Assembly (NCBI GenBank): GCA_037157565.1 | Contig: JAZHRO010000002.1 | Location: forward strand, 71,755,001 to 71,819,000 | Length of the DNA stretch: 64,000 bases | Reading direction: 5' to 3' | Origin: Thalassia testudinum | Lineage: Eukaryota; Streptophyta; Magnoliopsida; Alismatales; Hydrocharitaceae | In this document: in pieces, positions 23,845 to 36,400 of the stretch | Position numbering within the stretch: position 1 is the stretch's first letter | Layout of the letters: each line of letters opens with the position of its first letter | Translations under genes and position numbers: made by a program | Notes under the pieces: generated by a model | What the model was told of the DNA's origin: nothing | What the model saw: only the letters and a program-made list of their open reading frames with translations | Database searches by the model: none

Positions 23845-25594
23845 TGATGAGAACCTCATCATGAACCCTAACTAACACATTTTAACTTAATAAAGTAAAT
23901 AAAAGCTTCTACATAACCTAAAGAAAGGCCTAATTTAGGGAATTGTTAATATGAGAATCGAACATGACACAAGGGGTAAAACTGTAAGTTTACCATTGCA
24001 GTGCATCAACGGGATTTCTAAGGATCTATACATAGGTCAAGTGGACTTAATAAGAGAAAAAGTGGTATGGTTTGGTCAGAAAAGGGTTATGACGAAATCT
24101 ATGAATTAAATGACATTCTGTAACCCTAAAATAAATCCACTTTAATTCATAAGGTTTCAGGCAAGATAAAAATCAACTAACCTTATAAAATTCATGTAAA
24201 AATATCTCCTAGGGTTTAGAACCTCCAATTTGGCCTTTGGAACCTGTTTTGACCTAGATTGGGGTCCATACCCAATTTTTGAACTAATTTGGGTTTTTAT
24301 GCAAAATGTCTAGTCAAACATGGTCAAACCAAAAATTCAATTTCACCATTGGATTCCTTAGGTTTAAATTATGTTTATATCAAAATTTGAACCTAAGGAA
24401 AGGTCGTCTTGACCCACTTTGCAATTTGGTCCTCAAAATTATTTTCTGACCCTCAACTTTTTGAAACCCTTGCGATTACCCCCTCAGCTTTCTTGCCTTC
24501 TTCTTCACTTTGGTCCCTCTACCATCCGCAGCAGAGGCCATACCTCCGGCGACTTTGCGCGGAGGTTTGTGCCTCTCCTGCATGGGGAGCCACCCCCAGA
24601 TTTGAAAGGGAAGCTCCTTGCGGAGCCCCCTACTGCATGGGTTGCTCCCCATGCCCTGAAATCCACCATACCTCTCGTGCGAACAAGTGAGAGGTATGGG
24701 TGTCCGACTGGCCTTACCTCCAACGTGGCCTCTCCGCCGCCCTCGCGCGCTTCCTGCCCTGATAGTGCTTATTTAAGGAAGGGCACTCCACGCCTCTTCC
24801 TTCAAGCTTGATTTGGCCTGAGATCCCCCTCTAATTTTTCTCCTCCCAACTCCGGCCAACTGCCCAGAGCTTCCAGTGACTCCTCCTCCCCTTTCTCGTC
24901 GCTCTACCACCGTACCAGTGGCAGAGCTAGCTCCGCCGTCCTCCGCCGCGTCACGCCGTACTAGCACACGTCCTCCGATCCCCATCATCGTTGTCGTCTT
25001 CTTCCCCTGGGCACCTTCGTCTTCGGCGACGACAGGCACTAGCCGCTCGCCACCCGCCTTCCCCCTTCGCTCTGGACTCGTTAAATAAGTTCCCCTTACT
25101 CCCTTCTTTATTTTCCCTCTTATAATTTCCACCTTCGACCCCTCGAAATCACAGACCACCATCACCCTCTCCACCTCCGGCCACCAACTCCAGCGAGGTC
25201 GCTCCACCTCCACATGCCGTTCCACCCCTCGCCAACCGATCCCTAAGCTTCACCACATCCCACTGATCACCTTTCTCCCTTTCATTCACTGCACCACCCA
25301 CTGGAACCTTCCCCCGAACACACCCACCTGCACGCACACAGTGTGCCTTAGGCACACATGCACAGTAGTCTTCATGCCACTTCGACCCTCGCAGTACACT
25401 CGTCGTGCCTTGGCAAAGCCTTTTGAGCATTCTAACGTGGCAAAGAGGTCGTTTGCGTGATTACAGGTTCAGAGGGTCGTCGCCGTTGACGACAGTAAGA
25501 AGCTTGCTTGTGAGCTCGCTTCAGGTTCCCCCGCTCTAGGCCAGCAGTCCCAGGTGGCGCGGAATACTTCCGCGTACAGCTCTAGGAAGCTAAT
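23845..25594 (+). repeat. 5' LTR of element B, first segment
   Basis: It matches 45475-47225 of the 3' LTR. It contains a TATTTAAGG box at 24770-24778, likely the promoter, and a hairpin at 24666-24699. The CTAAT at 25590-25594 is the left copy of the solo-LTR target duplication. The proline/serine-rich ORFs here are shadows. Confidence 0.9.
24666..24699 (+). promoter_or_regulatory. U3 hairpin of element B (5' LTR copy)
   Basis: Perfect 11-bp arms CCATACCTCTC (24666-24676) and GAGAGGTATGG (24689-24699) enclose a 12-nt loop, about 70 bp before the TATTTAAGG box. The 3' LTR keeps both arms (46297-46307 and 46320-46330). Element D has the equivalent stem with different pairs (see 48283-48320). 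Confidence 0.75.
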
Positions 25595-28289
25595 TGTAAC
25601 GAACGCGTGCCCCAGACGCCTTTTAAGACGTCTGGGAGGTGGCCCAGACGTCTGACAAGACGTCTGGGATCACATCCAGACGTCTGACCAGACGTCCGGG
25701 ATAGTTTACAGACGTCTGGAGAACAGTTATGTTCGCACGGGAGATTCGTCTGCGCGCCTGTGCGCGCAGACCTGCGATTCTCCCCTCTTTCTCTGCGGCT
25801 GCAGGCTGCTGCGACCGCCTTCTCTCTCCTCCTCGCGCGGCCTTAAAAGGGCGCGCCTCCCCTCCCGTCTCCACCATCTTCTTCCTTCTTCTCCTGCCTG
25901 TGCGCGAGAGCGAGCGGACGCGAGGGCGCAGCGGCAGCGGCAGCCGCAGTGAGCGCGGAGGAGGTGCGGCGTGCGAGGGCGGGGCTCTGCCGTGAGGGCG
26001 AGCTCGCCGGAGCGGCTTGGCCGGCCGGCGGAGGGCGCAGGGGGCGCGGAGCGACGCGGAGAGGGACCTGCTGCGGGCTGAGCAGCAGACGCGCGAGGTG
26101 CGACGCGGGCGGCGTCGCGAGCGGAGGCCGAGCAGGGTTCTGATTCTGGGAAAAATTTCCAGAATCAGACGTCTGGATTGATATCCAGACGGCAAGGTCG
26201 ACGTCTGTAAGATCATACAGACGTCTGAAAGGTGAGTTTCCGCTTTCTTCTTCCTTCTTGTCGACTGACCGTACTGAGGGAGGGGGGTTGGCTGTGCACA
26301 GGTTCGCTGATTCGTCATCCTTTGCGAATCAGACGTCTGGAAGTTGTACCAGACGGCGGGAGTGACCTCCAGACGTCCTGAGGGACCATCGGACGTCTGG
26401 GATCTAGGGCAGACGTCCCTGCAGACTTCTGGACGTCCGGGGAACCAAGCTGAACAGGTAATTCTCTGATCCACCGTTTAAGACGTCTGGAAGGAGTTCC
26501 AGACGTCTGATTTTGCACAGTATCGTCTTTTTCGACCCGTTTAGGGCCGTTTGGGCTCCGTTTTCCGCGATTCGAGTTGCGTTCGTTTCAGAATTAATTC
26601 CTCTACCCGCCTACAGTAGCTATACACTGTTTTGAGACACTCCTTGTGTTTGATCCTTGTGATAGGACCTCGTTCGGTTGCAGTCTTGAGAGTCGCGGAG
26701 GCGCGCGGGATTCCCGATCACGCCCCCATTACTCCCGTTGTACCTGGTAGAGTGGCTTTAAGTATTAATAAAATCTATTAAAGTATGGAACCATAACTAG
26801 AACCTAGGGCATTGCATGAATCCTAGGAATGAGAAATATATGGAATGATAGCTCCTAGGTGTTGCATGAATCCTAGGGCCGGAAAACTAGATTGTATGAT
26901 AGATCCTAGGATATGGCATGAATCCTAGGATGGAAAAACTAGTGGAATGTATATTACTGCAGTCTTGGAAAAATGGAAAGGAATATATAAAGCTGCCTGT
27001 AAATTTAATTAACAGCTGCCTGTTATGAATAAAGAAACATGTTTGAGACCATGGAATTTGAGAACGTGAATCTGGAAAGTGAAACATATGATGTTCTGAG
27101 ATAAAGAGCTGGAACCCTACGGGGAATTAGGAGTGGAACTCCTGGAAAGAAAAGGAATGGAACTGAGATGTAGTTTGTACTGTCTCTTGGGTACGCAGTA
27201 CCAAGGGAAGTACCTGTACCTGTTTTAGTGCAGAGTGGGGCCAGCCGCCCCAGGGACCCGGGGTTAGGATTGGCCGCTCTGTACCGACTTGTTGGCCCTC
27301 GTGTACGTAGTACCGAGGAGAGCTAGTAGTGTTAGGAGAGTACTAGCTACCCCACGGGCCCCGGGGTTCTGCTAGCCTCCTTCACCGACTTGTTAGGCCC
27401 ACCAGGGCAAACCAGGGTAGTCAGGCGAGGGTGCGCGGACTGTGGAGGGGCAAGGCCCCGGTTTGGTTACTGTGGAGGGGTTGGACCCCTGTTACTGAGA
27501 GGGCTCTGCCCTGGTTCCGTGCTGTGCTTTGGGCGCACCCGTTAACGGAAACGACTGACCGCGTGCCAGTGCGGGCTAGCTACCTGTGCGTTTATCGCGC
27601 GTGCCGTAGTCACCGTTACGTCTGTCAGTGACCTTGGGGTGGTTGACTGAGGGTAGGATCACCACGGGGGACTCTCCCGGCCAGGAGAGCACCACGTGCT
27701 ACTTCTACTTTTGGAAAAGACTGCAATCAAGATCGTTCCCACGAGGACATTCGAGATCAAGTAAAGGATCTGAGAAATAAATGAAATAGTGAGAAAAATT
27801 GAAAGATGTGAATAAAGGAAGTAATAGAACATAACAGCTACTGTACACTCTACTGTTGCCTTTAGTTAGTTTGCCACTCTACTCAGCGTTTTGCTGACGT
27901 GTTACACTCGTTACCTTTTTCAGGACCAGGTGTTGAGCAGCCAGGGTCGGCGGCTGCAGAGGACGCTGGGCCGAGTAGGGTCCAGTAGAGTTACCACAGC
28001 CTTTTGTACCCCTTTTGTTTCTGTTCTAGTGAGTAGTTTTGTTTCCGCTGTACCTTCTTTACCTGCAGTTTTTGTTATATGATAAATGTTGTTTTACTGT
28101 TGTGGTGGTGCCTACTGTAGTAGTTTCTTTCCTTACTGCTGTACTTTCTTACTGTTAGTTATATTCATGCTGAATGTGGTTTATTTTACTGTCTTTTGGT
28201 TACTTCCTCGTTGGACGACTGGGTCTTGGGATTAGTCGAGTCGGTCCGGTTCTCGTGTCTCGTAGGGACTCGGGAACCGGGTCGTTACA
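25595..28289 (+). mobile_element. Solo LTR of the A family inserted in B's 5' LTR
   Basis: This 2695-bp unit begins TGTAACGA, ends TCGTTACA and is flanked by CTAAT at 25590-25594 and 28290-28294. It is the reverse complement of the LTR at 271-2963 with a few percent difference by eye. The matching position of B's 3' LTR (CTAAT at 47221-47225) has a single uninterrupted copy, so the empty site is visible in the same window. It contains GACGTC clusters at 25608-25720 and about 26165-26510 and a CCTTAAAAGG box near 25841. No internal element sequence remains. Confidence 0.95.
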
Positions 28290-29228
28290 CTAATTGGCAC
28301 TGAAGGCTGAAGCATCAACTGCAATCAAGAGAAGTTCCTTGCTGCGGACGCATGTGAAAGGAGGTGGGAAGATAGTCCCCCCTCAGAAACTCTTGACCAC
28401 CTGCACCTTCATAAGAGGAAAAACTGTATAGGGCTTATCGCCTCAAAACCACGGGGTGAGGTCCCACTCACCTTCACCCGCCTCGTCCGTGACCCGACCT
28501 CCGCGAACCTGGCGTGACTCGTTTACCCGACCCTACACTCATCGCCCACCATGGCACGCCAGTGGGCCTGGTCTCGGGTGCGTATACCCGACCCGATAAC
28601 CTGGCTGGCTCTGGGGAAGCTGTGACCTGAGAGAGAAATAGAGAGAGAGAGAGACGCGGGGAGGGTAGGGGTAGGTTTTGCTTGACCGTGTACTTGTGCA
28701 GGGAAGAAGAAGGAGGAAGAGGAAGCAGAAGAAGAGGAAGAGGAGAAGAATAGGCCAACTGAAGGAGAGGCTGAGGACTTAGCCACGCCAAGGAAGAAGG
28801 AGCAGGAGCTGAAGAAGAAGGTAGAGGAAGAAGCAAAGTGCAGAAGGAAAAGAAGAAAAAGAAGGCAGAAGAAGGAAAAGAAGAGAAGAAGAAGAAACTA
28901 AGGAGAAGAAGCAGCAGCAGCAGTAGCCAAAGAGAAGAAAGGAAGAAGAAGATGTGCACTGTAGCAAATGCCACTTAAGGCATTTGATTCCTAGAATCAG
29001 ACGTCTGAAGACAGAGAAAAGAAAAGAGAGAGAGCAAAGAAGAAGGAGAGAAAAGAAGAAAAAGAGAAGAAAAATTCTACTTTTAGTCTCTACATTTTTT
29101 GTAAAACATTACAGTATTGTGAATTGTGATTTTTATACTTCTAAAATTGAATTTGCTCCCTGAGTTTGACCTCGGAATGTTTTCAAATTTAGAATAATAA
29201 ATAAATTAAATTGAAAAACCAACCATCA
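28290..29228 (+). repeat. 5' LTR of element B, second segment
   Basis: It completes the 5' LTR and matches 47221-47462 plus 57571-58256 of the 3' LTR. A long GAAGAAG-type purine tract spans about 28700-28945, followed by GAATCAGACGTCTGA at about 28995. A conserved CTCCCTGAGTTTGACCTCGG block precedes the LTR end AACCATCA. Confidence 0.9.
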
Positions 29229-29233
29229 ATTTT

Positions 29234-29252
29234 TGACACCGTTGCCGGGGAG
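29234..29252 (+). promoter_or_regulatory. Primer-binding site of element B (tRNA-Asp type)
   Basis: TGACACCGTTGCCGGGGAG follows the LTR by five bases. It is a slightly mutated form of TGGCGCCGTTGCCGGGGA, the tRNA-Asp-complementary site usual in Athila/Tat elements. Confidence 0.85.
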
Positions 29253-30320
29253 CAACGGGCACTTCAGAAGCTTTAAATCATAATTTCTGATCTTATACTG
29301 ACTTAATCTCTCTTTTGTTATGTTTGCTATAAGAAAGGAAGTCAAGAAAAGACAAGAAGCCACACAACAATCACACCAGGGATACAGGTAATCTTCAACC
29401 CTTTCTCCTAATCCCCTCGAAATCTGAAAAGGAGAAACAAAGAGGAAAATCAATTTAGGGTTACCTGTTTTCCCATATTTAGTAATTCATAAGAGTTGCC
29501 TGGTTTTCAATTTCAACACATCTTAACTGCATATCCACTTAAGGTAGCTAGGGCTAAAACCTTCTTGCTTTATCCCTAGTTACCCATTTCTCAGGCAACT
29601 GATTGGACCAACTAGAGCCAACCTAGGATTCCAAGCTAGGGATACACCTTCTTCTAAGCAAAGAATTAAAAATTTCAAAAAGAGGTGTGCCTAGGCCATT
29701 GTTTGAAAAGATCTATCTAAGAAAAACCCTAAGCAAATCAGGCTCTTAATCTACTTGAACCATAAAATAAAAGGACCTAAGAAGCTCTCACAGGAACAAA
29801 GAGGTGAAGTTGATCCTTTGGATCAACCAACCTTTAAACTAGGTCACTTTTGCACACAAAAGGCTTAAAGTTCAAGTGGAACCCTAAGCACCTTGATTTT
29901 AACTAAAAGTGGTAGACTTAAGAGGTCAAGGTCCCCATTTTGGTCTACCTGGAATCTCAGTGACAAGAGAGGTTGGGTGGGGGAAACCCTGTAACCCGTG
30001 GGGGCGTCTACCATGTAGGGGTCTTCCCGGGACTCACCCTCTCTGGCTGCCCAGGTAATTCTCAGGTGGACGACCTTCTAATTAAGGGGTATCATCTGCC
30101 CCGAACCGCTATAATCACCCAACATATTTTGGGTGTCTTGATTGGGTCCAACACGTTCTAACCTCATCCAATCAATTAGTGCATGTTTGGTAGGAGGTCC
30201 TTGAAACCTCATCTAGAAATCCACTCTCCCTGAGGCCAAGCCTCGGCACCCTTGTTTGTGCAACAACCCCTCCACATAGACCATTCTTCCGATTCTGAAC
30301 CTAGTTCTCCTTCTTCCATC
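29253..30320 (+). promoter_or_regulatory. 5' leader of element B
   Basis: This stretch of about 1.07 kb is non-coding. Its 3' part (about 29928-30160) is almost identical to element D's leader at about 50908-51130, including GGTCTACCTGGAATCTCAGT and CACCCTCTCTGGCTGCCCAG. Such conservation in a non-coding leader is consistent with an RNA packaging or translation-control role, which is an inference. The similarity to D continues to the gag start at 30321. Confidence 0.7.
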
Positions 30321-31892
30321 ATGGCTCAGCCTGTTGAAGAAGAAAATAATCTCGAGCACCAGCTTCAACGTCTTAATGACCTCTTCCAGAATTTCATGAA
30401 CCCACCGCAGCGCCCCTTGATGCTTGATCACTATAATCCCGCTGCGGTGGCAATTGAGCCTCGAGTTCGAATCCTGACTGGAGGACTTGATTCTGAACTG
30501 AAGCCCAATATGATTCATGCCATACCTAAATTCTATGGGCTTAACTCTGAAGATCAATTTCAGCATATCAAACAGCTTAAGCATCTGGCCCAGACCTTCG
30601 GGTCAGATGAGCAAAATCGGGATATCTTACTCATGAAGATGTTCTCTTTCTCCCTCATGGACGAGGCGACTCATTGGTATCAGACACAGACCCGTCCGAT
30701 CAACACCTGAAATGAACTTCAATCCAAATTTTTGAAGTTCTTTCCCGTTGGTCGAACAAATGCCTTGCGCCATCAAATTACTCACTTCACCCAGCAGACG
30801 GGAGAACCTCTTCATGAGGCATGGGATCGATTCCTGGATCTCATGAGAAAATGCCCCCATTACGGAGTTCCTAAATGGGAACAAGTCCAGTCTTTTTACC
30901 AGGGACTCCGTGAGGACATTAGATTTTTCATCAATGCAACTTGCAGAGGGAATATCATGGGTCAACATGAGGACACCGTGTGGGAGATTCTTGAGAATAT
31001 GTACGAGAACTCCATCAACAATGACTCCATGGGTTTATTCGACCGGACAAATACCCACGCATCGACGAATCTCAGTGGAGCACATGAGACGTAGGGCCTG
31101 TCTGCATCTGTCGACTTGGAACTGATGACCAGTCGATTGGACAAGTTCTTTATTATCGAGAAGAAGGTGGACGAGCTGACTCAGCATTTGCAGCGAGCTA
31201 CCTCTACGCAGAACTCCTTCGCACAGTCATCTCCCACAAGGGAAACTATGTAAAATATCTTCCACCGATATTCACCTGGGATGGACCAGTATCCACCCCC
31301 ATCTGACTTCAGGATCGAAGGGACCTCCGATCCTTTCTATTCTTGTTGGGGGAACTCTGATCCCTCATACTCCGACTTTCTTGAGGCTCCTCAGACCTGC
31401 GAGGACCTCAACGCCATCCAGAATAACCCATTTTCCAACACCTACAACCCTGGATGGTGAAACCATCCTAATTTCCAGTGGACGGGAAATTCTCAGATCC
31501 AAATACCACCTTATCAACCCCGTCCATATGCCCCTTGTCCTTATCAGCTGCCTCAGCCTCGGCCTAACCTCACCTATCAATCTTGGCTAAACTAAGACCA
31601 AATGTCCCTCATCCTCCAAACACTGGCTGACATTCAAAGAACGAATGCGGCTATCCAAAAACAACACAAGGACGAGATCACAGAGGTTCGCAACCAACTT
31701 GCCCAGATGGCGAATTCTCGCCAACTGGACACACTTCCTTCACAACCTCTACCACACCCAAATAATGTATCGACCCAGAGGCAAGTTATGAACTCGAACC
31801 CAGGCCAAGCACACATGATTTATCAGGCCCCTTCTGTTCCATCACTTGACGGGATGGAAGCTTCAACATCCTATGGGGGTTATCAACAGTAG
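30321..31892 (+). pseudogene. Gag of element B
   Basis: The frame begins MAQPVEEENN and contains an Athila-type capsid: YNPAAVAIEPRVRILTGG, LKPNMIHAIPKFYGL, LMKMFSFSLMDEATHWY, FFPVGRTNALRHQI, HEAWDRFLDLMRKCPHYGVP and the MYENSINN segment. The first ATG is at 30321. A TGA interrupts the frame at about 30708 where a TGG is expected (T-W-NEL). Further stops occur after GAHET, in NPGW-stop-NHPNF and after the YQSWLN motif. Gag forms the particle shell; this copy cannot make a full protein. Confidence 0.85.
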
Positions 31893-33449
31893 CCACCCAT
31901 CTTACCAACCTCTAACCAAAACCAGGCAGGATTAAACTCTGTAACAACCCGTAGTAGTAAAGCAACCCAAGACCCATCTTATCCAGACCACTCCAAGCTT
32001 GGTAGTGATCCAAGCCCTAGGATAGTTATCCAGGATGTCCCTGTCCCAGATCAAAAACCTGGACCTATTATAGAGGAACCAACTAAGGTTCCATTTCCCG
32101 AGGCCTTGACCAAGGGAAAGAGGACAACCAAACTCGTGGCTCTTGAGGGGGACCTGATCAAGCTCTTTAAGTAGGTCCAAATAAACATCCCCTTGATGGG
32201 TGCAATCCACCATGTACCGGCTTACACATGATTCTTGAAAAATGTGTGTACACCCCAGCGTAAGTTGCGAACCAAGAGTGGGAGTCCGATCATACTATTA
32301 GAGCAAGCCAACTCTGTAATTTTGAGTAAACTCCCACCCAAGGCAGAAGACCCAAGCACTCCCCTAATCACATGTAAAATTGGTGAAACCTAATTTGATA
32401 GGGCTTTGTTTGACCTAGGTGCTTCCATAAACCTGATACCCACATCCCTGCTTAACCACCTTGAAGAATCTGAGCTGAAATCGACTGAGGTGACATTGCA
32501 GTTAGCTGATCGATCCATTAAGTCACCTAAGGGAGTTCTCGAGGATGTTATTGTTAGGATGCGGGATTTCTACTTTCCAGTAGACTTTATAGTTCTAGAC
32601 ATGGATGCACCTGAGAACCCAAGGGATACACCAATTATACTAGGGAGATCTTTTCTGGCCACTGCTATGGCCAACATAAGCTGTGAAGAGGGCCAAATAG
32701 AGCTAAAATTTGGAAACCAAACCCTTAAGATTGATATCTTTAAGGCCCAACAAGGGATTAATTGCGGTGTGGTAGAACAAATATGTGATATCAGAACCGT
32801 GGTTGATGAACCGCATTTTGAGGACATGATTATCCCTAATCAACCACAAGAAGATCTAAACTCGCAATTAGAGGAGTCTGAACCCGATCTAGATACACCT
32901 ATAACTCCTACCCTTGTTCCTCACACCCACTTTGAACCACCCACTGCTGCTGATGATCCCATTTTGGAACTCAAACCCCTTCCCGATCATTTGAAATATG
33001 TCTTTTTGGGTTCCAATCAGACACTTCCTGTGATTATAAACTCTAGACTCACCCCTGACCAGGAATCCTGTCTGATTACTGTTCTCCAGCAACATCGTAG
33101 AGCCATTGGTTGGACTCTCGATGATTTGACTGGGATAAGTCCCTCTTATTGCACACACCACATCTATTCTGAAGAGGGCACACGACCTTCACGTGAGATG
33201 CAGAGACGTCTGAACCCTAATCTGCAGGAGGTGGTGAAAAAGGAGATCATTAAGTGGTTAGATGCAGGGATCATCTACCTGATCTCCAATAGTCGTTGGG
33301 TGAGCCCAATCCATGTTGTGCCTAAAAAGGCAGGGCTCACCACCATCACGACTGAAACCGGAGAGGTCATACCGACCTGTATAGCCAACTCGTGGAGAGT
33401 CTGCATTGATTACCGAAGACTCAATTCCTTCACAAAGAAGGATCATTTC
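31893..33449 (+). pseudogene. Protease and N-terminal reverse transcriptase of element B
   Basis: A linker with several stops (31893-32400) leads into an open frame with the protease active site FDLGASINLIP near 32408 and the flap and C-terminal motifs LQLADRSIKSPKG and PIILGRSFLATAMA. The frame continues into the RT start: GWTLDDLTGISPSYCTHHIY, MQRRLNPNLQEVVKKEIIKW, VSPIHVVPKKAGL and WRVCIDYRRLNSFTKKDHF. It is cut after the phenylalanine of KKDHF by element C, and RT continues at about 41571. Confidence 0.87.
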
Positions 33450-36400
33450 TGATGAGTGGCTACTCATCATAGCTAAAAAGCTGAAGTTAAGCTAGATACT
33501 GGGTTAAACAACATCAAATTAACAGATAAAAAGGGTTAAGTGTGGGAATCAAAGAAAAAGACCTAAAACCTTTATTCTGTGTTAAAATTGCATAATTAGG
33601 TCACAAAGCGAGATATTCTGAAGATAAAGGACAAATGGTGATCCATGCATTAATTGAACACATAAATAAGTTTAAAAGGCCAAATCAAAAGTACAATTAA
33701 TTTCTTAAATGTTCAATTGAGCACATATAAAAATTTTAAGGCATTTGGACATCATTTAGGCTTTGTAATATAGAGTTTACACTTAGGTCCTTCATGCATC
33801 ACATTCTTGTCTTTAAAAATCCTTTTTGGACCAACTTGTAACCCGTAGGGACCCCTTTGAAAAGCTGCAGGGTCCATCCTGTTGCAATTCTCTTCACTTA
33901 TGGGCCTACACACAATTTTTCTACCCCTTCGTGAAGGGGTGTTCCTTGCAATTTTTTCAACATTTCAAGATCCACCTGCTGCTCTTCGCACGCACTGTAG
34001 TGCGCGAAGAACACGGCAGATCTCGATCGTCTATTTTCTCTCGCAATTTTGATCTGCGGTTGGATCTGAATCGAAGCTTTGCACGAATCGGCGCGTACGC
34101 TCACCCCTCTCCCTAGATCCCATCTGACGGTCAGTTTTTGAGTTGGCTCACCACGTGCCCCTCTCCTCTCATCCCTGCCGCCGGTTGCTTCATCGGCTAC
34201 CCTTACTCGCGCGGTGATCTGAGCCACTGAGTTTGCTATTTAAGCACCTCAGTGGTCGCACGTGCAAGGGATCGCTCTCTCCTACATCTCTTAGTGATTA
34301 TTCGTTCACTTTAGTTTCTCCTCCCCACCAATTCTCTCTTCTTCTTGACCTTTTCGTCGCTAAGGACCACGTAGCACCTGAGGACCACCCTGGAGCCTCA
34401 CTAGCAGACTCTTCCCTCCGCTGGAGTCATCTCCCTCCCTTTGTCCTCTTTAGCCACCGGCTAAGGACCCATAGGTCCCATTCTTCCTGTTAGAGTAGAT
34501 TTATCATTCTGCGAATTAGTTGTAGCTGTAGTTAAGTAGGTTTAGAGTAGAATTAAAGTAATTTGTAGTGTTTAATTGCACTGTTCTGATAGTGTAGCAG
34601 TAGATTTAGACTAGAATTCCCCGCTCACCTCCTCTGATCATTTCAGATCAGAGGGGATGGTTTCACACAGTCTATGATTATGAATTTTCTCCTTCTCCAT
34701 GTTTTCCATATTCGCTTCTAATTTCCACGATTTGTTTCTTGCAATTCACCCGTTCATTTAGACCTAATTTCAGATCTGATTGGTTTCTAACCTCAGATTT
34801 GAAATTGGCGTCAAAAAGCACATTAGGGGCTTCCCATTCACCCCATTTTTGTTCACAAAAGCCCCTGATTTGAGCTAAAAAGTGATAAGTTTGGGGATTT
34901 TTCATTAATTCAGATTTCAAAGATTTTTACTCAATTGGGTTCTGACTGTTTTGATCTGACAAACTGAGGAATTTTGATTCTTATTCATTATTTGGCAAGG
35001 AATCTGAGATGTTTCTGATGTCAGAATTCATCTCAGAAAAGCCATAATCTGATCTGAGTTTTTATGAGGATTTTAATGCATTGAATGCATGATAGAGCTA
35101 AGGAAAATCACTGTGGTGATTTAAAGTTCTATCTTGTATTCATGAGTTTGTGTTTGTTGAGAGCACTGATGATTTTTTAACCTAAGGAGTTCCCAATACT
35201 CCTTAAGGTTCCAGAATTTGGGATTTGAATTGTGGATTTTAGTTGATTGATTAACTCTTTCTACATGCTGTCTATAGCATTAGGAAGAGTTAGATCAGTG
35301 TTTCTGCTGATTTACTTTGATGAGAATTTTTTGACAAGGGTTCTTGCGTTTGAGTTGGAATATTCAGTGTTTTTAATGAGAAGTGAAACCCTTGTCAGAT
35401 GGGGTTGAGGGAATTTTTTTAAGCTAGGATGTATGTGTTTTAATCCCAGAGTCAGCAAGTTGCTGCAATTGCAGCTACATTCCCCTTCTTTCTATAAATC
35501 TGATTTCATTTCAGATGGACTAACTGCAGCAGCAGTTAAGCCGTCTGGAATCAGATCTGGCTTGCTGCAGGGTTGGTGTATAGAGTCCTTACTGTTCCTA
35601 TTTCTGTTGTTTTAATGTGCAGCAAAAATTTCTGATCTAAAAATCTTGTAGAATATGGTCTGAAGATAGCTGACATGTAGTTATATTGTATTCCTTGTAT
35701 ACAAGCTTTCCTGTATAGTAATTGAATTTCAACCCTTTGAATGCTTGTTATCTTTCTTCTAAACATCTGTCAGCTAGTTCATGTTAAGTCTAATTGTCCA
35801 AATACATGGATTTTATGAGATCTAAACTGAAGAACGTATTAAAATGGATAAAATTCTTTTCAGATTTCATACTAACTATAGTTAAGGCAGTCAATGTCTT
35901 TTCAGATCTCTTTAAGATCCATCCTAAGCCTTTAGGACTCCTTAGAAATCTTTTGAAAGGCTTAGGATGGATGAGTTGGAAATTCAATAAAAATCAGTAA
36001 AAATTTTAAAAAAATAAAATAAAACTGTCTGATTGAAGATCAGAAAGTCTTCTAACTACATACCAAGTTGCATGGTATGTAGAACCCTCGACTTGGTATA
36101 ATTTGCCAGTCGATGAATCTGTATACCATGAAACTTAATAATAGAAGTTATATCTAAAAACATCAAAAACACCTCTTTCTCCTCGTCTAATTCTTTCCTT
36201 CTCATCTCTTATCTCTCTATAACATGTATAAAAATCATAAAAAGTGAAAAACTCCAAAAATACCTAAAAAGTTTTTTGTATATTAAGTATATTCTTGTAA
36301 ATATAAGCTTTATACTAAGTTATATATGTAAATAAGTAGCTTATGTATATAAACTGTACAAATAACTTATGTATATATTGTATACTATAAATTGGGTATT

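Noticed and set aside
29928..30060. Possible structured RNA gene in the B leader
   Set aside because: It is conserved with D only as part of the element leader. No tRNA or other known RNA fold was recognised, so it is reported as a leader signal instead.
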